Below, piece by piece: positions 37,582 through 45,005 of a stretch of DNA of 64,000 nucleotides. The position numbers were made by a program, and so were the translations under genes. A model generated the notes under the pieces. The model was not told the DNA's origin. It worked only from the letters and a program-made list of their open reading frames with translations, and made no database searches. Where the stretch lies: positions 62,001-126,000 of the forward strand of contig JAGDZR010000025.1 of assembly GCA_049115695.1 (NCBI GenBank), given 5' to 3'. Position 1 is the first letter of the stretch. Each line of letters begins with the position of its first letter. Origin of the DNA: JAGDZR01 sp049115695. GTDB taxonomy: Bacteria; Bacteroidota; Bacteroidia; Cytophagales; Cyclobacteriaceae.

Positions 37582-39065
37582 TTGCTTGTTATTGTTTTTG
37601 CTTTGAGGAGAATTTTGTTTTGAATGAGAATCAAGTCTTCCGATGGTCTGAAGATATTAATTAGTACTAGGAAAACAACACAAATAGAAGATGATCTAAG
37701 TAAGATGTCTACAAGTATGCTAGTTGACCTGGGAATAAATTCTACAACCACAAAAATGAATGCAAGGATTAAAATACTCCTAACTGTTCTCAATGAAAAC
37801 GGTGAAATTCCAATTCGATGATTAACAAAATAAAATTTAAGAATGTTGAAAGTTACTAATGTAATAATCATTGAGTAGGCGGCACCATGTAGACCCAACA
37901 TTGGAACTAAGTAAAAATTGCATGAAACGTTCAAAATTCCAGTAATTATTATTAATCCGATCTGGATTCTGTAGTATTTGGTCATTGTGAGAATCTCACC
38001 GTTCAAACTGAACAAAGCATTAGATAATTTTGCAATTCCAATGATAAATACAATCCAATATCCAGTTCTGTATTCGTTACCATTAGGCATTAGCGTGTAT
38101 ATACTCTCCAGATTTAGAAACACCCCCAGGAAGAGCAGCCCTCCGATAAGCAACGAATTAACTGATGCTTTTTTGTAACTTAATTCAATGTTGGCGATAT
38201 CACCCGAGTTATAGAATCGACTGATTAACGGTAATGAGATTTGAGAAATGAACTTTTTGGGTGTTTCAACTATTGTAATCATAAGTAACGCCGTTGTGTA
38301 AATGGCCATTTCCTTTAATCCCAAATCTTTACTAACCCAAATTTGACCGATTTGACCGATCATTACAGAACCAACTGCTCCAATTGTAATATTTGATGAA
38401 TATTTTATCGGACCATTTAAGCGAGCGAGTATGTCTGTAATTGAAACCTTCTTATACTTATATTTTTTCCCAACAGTCAGAATTAGTCCAATTAAAATTA
38501 TTCCATAAATCACTACTTGTCCAACTAGATATTGATCAAATGAAATGACTGATAATCCGAGCAAAAATATGATTAAAGAATGCAATATCTTATGTCCAAA
38601 TTCTCGGAAAATGTTTGGTGTGATTATGTCTAAATTGGCTTTTGATATTGATTCAAAAACTTGAAAGCAAGACATCAGAAATAATAATGATATTACAATA
38701 TCAATGTGGTCGTTGACAGTGGGTGATTTTCTCAGAAAGATCAAAGCAATTTGATCATCGAAGAGAAGGAACATGAACCACACAAAAAGAAATGCCAATA
38801 TCCAAATTGTGAAATTAATGGTGATGAGTATCGATTCAATTCTTTTTTCTTTGAATTCTGGAAAAAATCTTATTATCGATGATGGTGTTCCAAAGACAGC
38901 AAGGGGAATCAATAGCATGGATATGCTTAAGAGGGTCCTAATCAATCCTATTTCCTCAGGACTCATGAACATCGGCATCAGTATAATCGCATTGATATAC
39001 CCCACACCAATACTCGTATAAGCAATTAATGATGAAATGGCACTTTGCCTAATTACAATGCCCAT
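37569..39065 (-). CDS. Polysaccharide/O-antigen-type flippase (Wzx-like, MOP superfamily)
   Basis: A 498-aa membrane protein with about fourteen hydrophobic segments and the MVSGA-like start IRQSAISSLIAYTSIGVGYIN. The MOP/polysaccharide transporter family moves lipid-linked oligosaccharides from the cytoplasmic to the periplasmic face. It is the first gene of the minus-strand glycan run and overlaps yfhO by 13 bases. No Wzy polymerase is recognisable beside it, so the product may be a short repeat unit, as in protein O-glycosylation; that is inference. Confidence 0.87.
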   Translation of the reverse strand: MGIVIRQSAISSLIAYTSIGVGYINAIILMPMFMSPEEIGLIRTLLSISMLLIPLAVFGTPSSIIRFFPEFKEKRIESILITINFTIWILAFLFVWFMFLLFDDQIALIFLRKSPTVNDHIDIVISLLFLMSCFQVFESISKANLDIITPNIFREFGHKILHSLIIFLLGLSVISFDQYLVGQVVIYGIILIGLILTVGKKYKYKKVSITDILARLNGPIKYSSNITIGAVGSVMIGQIGQIWVSKDLGLKEMAIYTTALLMITIVETPKKFISQISLPLISRFYNSGDIANIELSYKKASVNSLLIGGLLFLGVFLNLESIYTLMPNGNEYRTGYWIVFIIGIAKLSNALFSLNGEILTMTKYYRIQIGLIIITGILNVSCNFYLVPMLGLHGAAYSMIITLVTFNILKFYFVNHRIGISPFSLRTVRSILILAFIFVVVEFIPRSTSILVDILLRSSSICVVFLVLINIFRPSEDLILIQNKILLKAKTITSKWKS

Positions 39066-39071
39066 TAGGAA

Positions 39072-39851
39072 TTAAATTGATTCAATCTCCCCCCAACTCA
39101 AAAACACTTCGGTTGGTCCGTCAGCGTGAGATCCAATTTCGTAATCATTGTAAAAAATAATCATGCCACGAGAGGTGAAACCAACGTTCTCTGATAGATC
39201 AAATTGATCATTGTCAAACATATAGCCGGCTTCACTGAGTTTCGTGTCTGATCCCAATTTTTTCAGCCTCCTGAACTTCTTTTCCGCGATGCTTGCCAAC
39301 GCATTTTTGTCTACAACAATTTCTGTAAGAGCCATTGGACGCCCGCTATTATCGATTAGGAAGTATGATCGATAGGTATTTGTATGAGCCCCGCCAGTGT
39401 ACGACTCCTGGTCTATCCTGACAGAGTAGAATTGATCATTTCCAAATTCAACCCTGGCTTCTACATTTACATACCAGGGAGCAATACTCTCAGGGAAAGC
39501 CTCTTTATAAGCCTTAAAGTCTTTGATGAAAATGGTCATCAGATCAGAAATGTCATCAGATCTTTTATTCTTCCTGGTAAAATCTGCAACAACCTCTCTC
39601 ACTTTGTCCTCAACAAAATCATTTACTCTGTTGAGCTCAGAAAGCTCAGGGTAACTTATCTCAATGCTTGCACATTCACCACTCTTACAATCTGGATCTT
39701 CTTTGCTAAGGGCTACCGTGCTCGCAACCTCGAAAGACATCTTCCGGGCAGGGCTTTCTGGTACAGAAGCAAATCCGTCAGACGCCTTCTCTGTTGGGAT
39801 GGAGCATGAAATTGCAAAAATGAGCATTGCGGCAAATGAATAATATTTCAT
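39072..39851 (-). CDS. DUF4163/DUF3298 domain lipoprotein
   Basis: A 259-aa predicted lipoprotein. The start at 39851 gives MKYYSFAAMLIFAISCS, a signal peptide ending in a lipobox with Cys at 17; the open frame extending to 39932 adds 27 residues that hide this signal. The middle has YTGGAHTNTYRSYF, typical of DUF4163, and the end has MIIFYNDYEIGSHADGPTEV, typical of DUF3298 (RsiV-like). The family is periplasmic or cell-surface and of uncertain function. It lies 6 bases after the flippase start in map terms, transcribed before it. Confidence 0.86.
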   Translation of the reverse strand: MKYYSFAAMLIFAISCSIPTEKASDGFASVPESPARKMSFEVASTVALSKEDPDCKSGECASIEISYPELSELNRVNDFVEDKVREVVADFTRKNKRSDDISDLMTIFIKDFKAYKEAFPESIAPWYVNVEARVEFGNDQFYSVRIDQESYTGGAHTNTYRSYFLIDNSGRPMALTEIVVDKNALASIAEKKFRRLKKLGSDTKLSEAGYMFDNDQFDLSENVGFTSRGMIIFYNDYEIGSHADGPTEVFLSWGEIESI

Positions 39852-39930
39852 AAATGCAGTTTTGTCGAAAATAATGAGTGCAGCTTCATTTCTTTGATTT
39901 GATTTGCAATAATAACTAATCCCTAGACGC

Positions 39931-40830
39931 ATGAAATTGAAATTGTCAGTATTTGCATTATTAAGTGTTTTTTTAACTCATTCTTATGCTCAGAATAGCG
40001 ACACCACTTATTGGAAAGTTGGAGGTGCGAGTACACTTACCTTTAGTCAGGTTTCATTGAACAACTGGGCTGCCGGTGGGGAGAATAATGTTTCCTTAAA
40101 TGGTTATTTTTTAACCTTTGCCAATTACTTAAAAGGTAAAGTGGATTGGTCCAATAGTTTGGAAATGGGTTATGGTGTCATTAAACAAGGGGTAGCGGAT
40201 CTCCGAAAAACAGATGATGTCATCAATGCCACTACACAGCTAGGTGTAAAGCTGCCAGCGCCAAAGCTATTTTTTACTTCACTGCTGGATTTTAAAACGC
40301 AATTCGTCCAAGGTCTCAATGCAGATGAACAAATCATTTCCAATTTCATGGCTCCTGGATACTTATTGGTTGCGACGGGCCTCAACTGGAAACCCAGTGA
40401 AGTATTTTCAGCTACCTATACTCCGGTGACCGGCAAGATGACATTTGTAAGAGATCAAGCACTTGCAGATGCTGGAGCATTTGGTGTTAAGCCGGGTGAG
40501 AACTTCCGTGCAGAACTTGGGTCATACTTGAAGATGAATTTTGTAAAAGCCGACTTGATAAAGAATGTTGGACTCACTTCGAAACTTGAACTGTTCTCTA
40601 ACTATATTAAGGATTTTGGCAATATCGATGTGAACTGGCAAAATGCATTGGTCATGAAGGTCAACTCTCTCATTACCGTCAATTGGCAAACCCAGTTGAT
40701 ATATGATGATGATATCAAAATTCAAATTACAGATGAAGCAGGAAATGTAACTGGCGCTTCACCAATGACACAGTTTAAGAGTGTATTTGGTGTAGGCATT
40801 TCTTATAATTTTGGGGCCAAACCCGAGTAA
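39931..40830 (+). CDS. DUF3078 outer-membrane-type protein
   Basis: A 299-aa protein with a signal peptide (cleavage about SYA-QN at 21) and an all-beta body with alternating aromatic residues, ending in VGISYNFGAKPE, as expected for a membrane beta-barrel. The segment WKVGGASTLTFSQVSLNNW is characteristic of DUF3078 proteins of Bacteroidota. Function is unknown; an outer-membrane location is inferred. It is divergent from the DUF3298 gene with a 79-base promoter region. Confidence 0.87.
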   Translation: MKLKLSVFALLSVFLTHSYAQNSDTTYWKVGGASTLTFSQVSLNNWAAGGENNVSLNGYFLTFANYLKGKVDWSNSLEMGYGVIKQGVADLRKTDDVINATTQLGVKLPAPKLFFTSLLDFKTQFVQGLNADEQIISNFMAPGYLLVATGLNWKPSEVFSATYTPVTGKMTFVRDQALADAGAFGVKPGENFRAELGSYLKMNFVKADLIKNVGLTSKLELFSNYIKDFGNIDVNWQNALVMKVNSLITVNWQTQLIYDDDIKIQITDEAGNVTGASPMTQFKSVFGVGISYNFGAKPE

Positions 40831-42006
40831 TTAGCGTATCAAAAAGGAGGAATCTCCGTAACTCAGAAATCGATAATCATTTTCAAGGGCAGCTTGGTAA
40901 ACAGCTGCCCAATCAGATCCAATAAATGCTGCCACGAGCATCATTAGGGTTGTAGATGGTAAATGGAAATTTGTTATTAATCCATCTACAACTTTAAACT
41001 GGTACCCCGGAACAATGATTATTTCAGTATGTCCAATGAGATGATCTACTTCATTGTTGTTCATATGTTTCAATACGGCTTGCATTGACTCCTCTTTTGA
41101 AGGTAATTGTGAATGTTGTTCATACGGAGCTGTTTTACCAATGGTGAATTGCTTGTTTCCATTGAGTATTTGAACTCCGTACCAGTATAGCGACTCGAGT
41201 GTTCTTAGACTTGTAGTTCCCACTGACACGATTTGCTGATGATTAAGAATATGTTCAATATTCTTTCTTTTGATAATCATTTGTTCCCGGTGCATAGGAT
41301 GATCTGCAGCACTTGTTTTTATGGGTTGGAAGGTGCCTGCACTAACATGCAATGTGAGGTAGTCAATTGTATGTTCATCGGAGATTTTTCTGAGTAAATC
41401 CTCAGTAAAATGGAGGCCCGCGGTTGGTGCGGCTACTGCACCCTCATGTTTCGCATAAACAGTTTGATAGCGTTCATGATCCGCGTGCTGCACTTCTCTA
41501 TTGATATAGGGTGGCAGTGGGATTTTGCCCAGAGCAGTCAGCATTTGGGAGAATGATATTGAGTTATCCCAGCTGAATTTGACTTCATTTTGACTGATTC
41601 TCAAGGCCGTAACCAATCCTATTTCTGTCTCCAGTTGCAATGAAGTATTCACTTTCCATTTCTTGGCATTTCCAATCATACACACCCATTGCGTTTTGCC
41701 ATGAGCATTCATTACTTCCTCTGATACTTTACTAGGGAAGGTAGGTTCGAGTAGGAAAATTTCTATTCTGGCGCCAGTATCTTTATGCATTACGATGCGG
41801 GCAGGAATGACCTGTGTGTCATTGAAACATACAAGAGAAGACTTAGGTAAAAATTGGGAGATTTGAGAAAACTCATGGTGCGCTATTTCTCCGTTCTGAT
41901 AAAGTAGTAGTTTTGATGCGGACCTGTCTGATAGCGGAAATTTCGCAATGCGATTTTCCGGAAGTTCATAGTGATAATCAGATGGGTGGATTTGCTCAAT
42001 GTTCAT
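40831..42006 (-). CDS. queA: S-adenosylmethionine:tRNA ribosyltransferase-isomerase
   Basis: A 391-aa enzyme that transfers the ribosyl moiety of SAM to 7-aminomethyl-deazaguanine in tRNA, making epoxyqueuosine. Visible family segments are YELPENRIAKFPLSDRSASK at the N-terminus, GAVAAPTAGLHFTEDLL, LTLHVSAGTFQPI and TNFHLPSTTLMMLVAAF. The stop abuts the stop of the DUF3078 gene. It begins 9 bases from the divergent menC-like gene, an unusually small divergent gap that the two promoters must share or cross. Confidence 0.95.
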   Translation of the reverse strand: MNIEQIHPSDYHYELPENRIAKFPLSDRSASKLLLYQNGEIAHHEFSQISQFLPKSSLVCFNDTQVIPARIVMHKDTGARIEIFLLEPTFPSKVSEEVMNAHGKTQWVCMIGNAKKWKVNTSLQLETEIGLVTALRISQNEVKFSWDNSISFSQMLTALGKIPLPPYINREVQHADHERYQTVYAKHEGAVAAPTAGLHFTEDLLRKISDEHTIDYLTLHVSAGTFQPIKTSAADHPMHREQMIIKRKNIEHILNHQQIVSVGTTSLRTLESLYWYGVQILNGNKQFTIGKTAPYEQHSQLPSKEESMQAVLKHMNNNEVDHLIGHTEIIIVPGYQFKVVDGLITNFHLPSTTLMMLVAAFIGSDWAAVYQAALENDYRFLSYGDSSFLIR

Positions 42007-42015
42007 ACGTCATAA

Positions 42016-43071
42016 ATGAAGCTCGAATATAAACCGTACACACTTGATTTTAAATTTGAAGCAGGAACAAGTCGTGGTTCCATGACCAAAAGAAAAATCT
42101 GGATACTAAATATTTCTGAAGGAAGTAAAAATGGAATAGGAGAGGTGGCTCCATTGTTTCGGTTGAGTATTGAAGATGAAGATGATGTTATAGATAAACT
42201 TGATCACTTAGCTACTGTTGATATTGAGACTCCCGAAACAAGAGAAAGTGCATATGTAATAGCTGAGAAATATGCTAGAGAATGTCCTAGTGTGCGGATG
42301 GGATTAGAAATGGCTTTAATTGATTTTGTAAATGGAAGCCAACGTCAATGGTTTAAGGGGGATTTTACGAATGGTCGGCAAGCGATTCCTATTAATGGAT
42401 TGATTTGGATGGGGAGTTTGGCGGAAATGAAGGCTCAGGTCGATAAGAAACTTGAACTTGGGTTTGACTGTATCAAAATGAAGATTGGAGCGATTAACTG
42501 GGAGGATGAACTGAAGTTGCTGGCTTATACAAGAGAACTTTCAAAGGATTTGATATTGAGAGTTGATGCAAATGGAGCCTTTGCTGTAAATAAGGCAGTT
42601 AATAAGCTGAACGAGCTGGCACCTTTTGATTTACATAGTATTGAGCAACCCATCTTGCCGGGTCAACCAGAAGCCATGCAATTGTTATGTAGCATGAGCA
42701 AAGTACCTATTGCCCTTGATGAGGAATTAATTGATAAAACAGATGATCAGGAAAAGAATGACCTGCTAAATGACCTAAAACCACAGTATTTAGTACTTAA
42801 GCCTTCCTTGCTGGGAGGCTTTGCAGAAACTCAAAAGTGGATAAGACTAGCTGAGCAGCGTGAAATTGGATGGTGGATCACATCTGCATTGGAAAGTAAC
42901 ATTGGGCTGAACGCTATTAGTCAATTTACCAGTCAGTTTTCCAATCTAGGCCATCAGGGACTAGGTACCGGTCAGCTTTATCACAATAATTTTCACTCAA
43001 AAGCGAAAATCGACGGGCAGTTAATGACCTACAATCCAAATTCACTTGACGAAACCTTATTTGATATATGA
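42016..43071 (+). CDS. menC: o-Succinylbenzoate synthase-like enolase-superfamily enzyme
   Basis: A 351-aa protein with a C-terminal TIM barrel of the muconate-lactonising subgroup. The catalytic lysine is in CIKMKIG, the metal ligands are Asp in RVDANGAF, Glu in SIEQPI and Asp in IALDEEL, and the second lysine is in LVLKPSLLGG. ITSALESNIGLNAI is the pattern expected for MenC, which dehydrates SHCHC to o-succinylbenzoate in menaquinone synthesis. The other men genes are not next to it, so a racemase or dipeptide epimerase is a less likely alternative. Confidence 0.76.
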   Translation: MKLEYKPYTLDFKFEAGTSRGSMTKRKIWILNISEGSKNGIGEVAPLFRLSIEDEDDVIDKLDHLATVDIETPETRESAYVIAEKYARECPSVRMGLEMALIDFVNGSQRQWFKGDFTNGRQAIPINGLIWMGSLAEMKAQVDKKLELGFDCIKMKIGAINWEDELKLLAYTRELSKDLILRVDANGAFAVNKAVNKLNELAPFDLHSIEQPILPGQPEAMQLLCSMSKVPIALDEELIDKTDDQEKNDLLNDLKPQYLVLKPSLLGGFAETQKWIRLAEQREIGWWITSALESNIGLNAISQFTSQFSNLGHQGLGTGQLYHNNFHSKAKIDGQLMTYNPNSLDETLFDI

Positions 43072-43829
43072 GACCATACATACTTACTGAGTCAAATTGG
43101 AAAACACTGAAAGATCAACAAGTTGATCTCGCTATTTTACCTTGGGGAGCTACTGAAGCTCATAATTATCATTTGCCTTATGGAACAGACGTGATTGAAG
43201 CAGATCATATCGCTGCAGAGGCTGGCAGAAAAGCCTGGAACAATGGGGCCAAAATAATTATTTTGCCAACGATTCCTTTCGGTGTGAATACAGGTCAATT
43301 GGATATCAAATTGGATATGAATATATATCCGTCTACTCAACAAGTAATTTTACGCGATGTAATTGAAACGTTGAATAGGCAGGGTATTCAAAAACTATTG
43401 GTCCTAAATAGTCATGGTGGAAATGATTTCAAAATGATGTTGCGAGAGCTTGGAGCACAATTTCAGGACATGTTTTTGACCACCTGTAGTTGGTTTAAGA
43501 TATTGGATCATGCGCAATATTTTGAAAATAAAGGAGATCATGCTGAAGAAATGGAAACGAGTTTAATTCAGTTTCTAACCCCGGAGTTGGTTTTGCCTTT
43601 GAATGAGGCAGGAGACGGCCATGAAAAACAAAGCAAGATTAGTGGGATAAGAGAAGGTTGGGCCTGGGCAGAAAGACGTTGGTCACAGGTTACGAAAGAT
43701 ACAGGGATAGGTGACCCAAGAAAAGCTACAGTAGAAAAAGGTGAACGGTATTTCAATGATGTGACGGATAAATTGGCAGGACTTTTTATTGAAATTGCCG
43801 AAGTGGATGTAGACAATCTGTATGAGTAA
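43068..43829 (+). CDS. Creatininase-family amidohydrolase
   Basis: A 253-aa protein of the creatinine amidohydrolase family. Metal ligands are in LPWGATEAHNYHLPYGTDV (Glu, His, Asp), LNSHGGND (His) and GDHAEEMETSL (Glu). The family includes creatininase, mycofactocin peptidase MftE and FAPy deformylase; the substrate here is not evident. It overlaps the menC-like gene (ATGA) and the lipoprotein gene (8 bases), so the three are one operon. This pairing with menC is not one I know. Confidence 0.85.
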   Translation: MRPYILTESNWKTLKDQQVDLAILPWGATEAHNYHLPYGTDVIEADHIAAEAGRKAWNNGAKIIILPTIPFGVNTGQLDIKLDMNIYPSTQQVILRDVIETLNRQGIQKLLVLNSHGGNDFKMMLRELGAQFQDMFLTTCSWFKILDHAQYFENKGDHAEEMETSLIQFLTPELVLPLNEAGDGHEKQSKISGIREGWAWAERRWSQVTKDTGIGDPRKATVEKGERYFNDVTDKLAGLFIEIAEVDVDNLYE

Positions 43830-44565
43830 ATGTTTAAGCATATTCGGCATTGTTTTGATGCTGGGTTGCACCTCCAAGCATCAATGGGATGAGGTAGAAT
43901 GCGCAACGCCACTAGTTTCTGAAAATCAAAATGTCAACCATATATTCAAGGCTTGTCGGACATTTATGTATCGGGCACGATTCTGGGATCAGAACTTCAA
44001 CCTTATCACTGATCAAAAGGTGAGAATGGTAGTTACCGGCGATGATTGGCAGCATGATCCTCAACGATATAGCGATCTGCTTGTTCAATACCAATTTAGT
44101 GAAGAAGAGGAGCAAATGGCAAGTGAATTCAATCTTAACATACTTCGACAAATTCCCTGGAAAAGAAACATTCATGCAGGATACCTGGAGACCAAGAATG
44201 ATTGCTGGATGCATCCATTCAGATATAATCAATACTTATTCACTGAAATAGCCCCATTTCCATCAGTGCCATTACCGATGCAGCCCGGACTGGAATGGAC
44301 TTCAAGCTTGATGATCTATGATTGGGGTGATTGGACAGACTTTCAAATCACTAATTACTATGAGGTAATTGGTCAGGAAAAGGTAGAACTGCCTATTGGA
44401 GAGATTGGAGAAACATGGAAAGTCGTATCCTACAATGAAACCGAGGTAGGACGCAATGAACATACTTTTTGGTTTAATGAAGATATGGGATTTATTAAAA
44501 TGCACTACAAAAATTTTGCAGGGCAAACACTCATTTTCGAATTAGAGTCCCTTACAGACAAATAG
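43822..44565 (+). CDS. Hypothetical lipoprotein
   Basis: A 247-aa protein starting MSKCLSIFGIVLMLGCTSKH, a lipoprotein signal with Cys at 16. The rest is rich in Trp and Tyr (e.g. RNIHAGYLETKNDCWMHPF and EWTSSLMIYDWGDWTD) and probably beta-structured, ending in a TLIFELESL strand. I do not recognise the family. As an outer-membrane or periplasmic lipoprotein, it is co-translated with the creatininase-family gene. A 101-base gap with PadR-type repeats follows. Confidence 0.68.
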   Translation: MSKCLSIFGIVLMLGCTSKHQWDEVECATPLVSENQNVNHIFKACRTFMYRARFWDQNFNLITDQKVRMVVTGDDWQHDPQRYSDLLVQYQFSEEEEQMASEFNLNILRQIPWKRNIHAGYLETKNDCWMHPFRYNQYLFTEIAPFPSVPLPMQPGLEWTSSLMIYDWGDWTDFQITNYYEVIGQEKVELPIGEIGETWKVVSYNETEVGRNEHTFWFNEDMGFIKMHYKNFAGQTLIFELESLTDK

Positions 44566-44602
44566 ATCACGAAAAACCTTGATCTGTTATCAATTTTATT
44601 TC

Positions 44603-44663
44603 ATTCATAATTGTAAATCAAACCTTTTATCTGCAAATTCGTATTTGATTCATAATTGTAAAT
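44603..44663 (+). promoter_or_regulatory. Two copies of a 16-bp repeat, candidate PadR operators
   Basis: ATTCATAATTGTAAAT occurs at 44603-44618 and again at 44648-44663, 45 bases apart. Both copies are flanked by partly symmetrical TTTnATT and AAATnAAA arms, making each an imperfect palindrome. The second ends 3 bases before the PadR start codon. Repeated near-palindromes directly upstream of a repressor gene suggest autoregulation. Confidence 0.55.
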
Positions 44664-44666
44664 GAA

Positions 44667-45005
44667 ATGGAAAGAGTTCAGCTTGGAGAATTCGAAGAAT
44701 TAGTGTTACTGATTTGCGCGATCATGAACGGCGAGTCATACGGTGTGAGTGTAATGGACGAGATTAAAGAGCAGACAGATAGAAAAGTTAATATTAGTGC
44801 TGTTCATACCGCGCTCGACAGATTGGAGAAGAAGGGTTTTCTAAATTCATCCATCGGCGGTGCTACTCAGGAGAGAGGAGGCAGGAGCAAGCGATACTTT
44901 CATGTGACCAATCTTGGTATTCAGGCAATAGAAATTAACAGGCAGGTACGGAATGAACTATATGACAAAATCCCTACGGCCGTATTAAAACCATCTAAGC
45001 TATAA
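44667..45005 (+). CDS. PadR-family transcriptional regulator
   Basis: A 112-aa winged-helix protein with the PadR pattern ELVLLICAIMNGESYGVSVMD and a recognition-helix region HTALDRLEKKGFL, followed by SKRYFHVTNLG. These small regulators repress a neighbouring transporter gene and respond to small molecules or stress. It is joined to the permease gene by TAATG with one shared base, a frequent pairing in Bacteroidota. Candidate operators lie at 44603-44663. Confidence 0.92.
   Translation: MERVQLGEFEELVLLICAIMNGESYGVSVMDEIKEQTDRKVNISAVHTALDRLEKKGFLNSSIGGATQERGGRSKRYFHVTNLGIQAIEINRQVRNELYDKIPTAVLKPSKL

Noticed and set aside
39852..39932. N-terminal extension of the DUF3298 lipoprotein
   Set aside because: It buries the lipoprotein signal and would overlap the divergent start; the ATG at 39851 is better.
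43568..43912. 114-aa minus-strand frame across the creatininase and lipoprotein genes
   Set aside because: It runs antisense to two well-supported overlapping genes and resembles no family.
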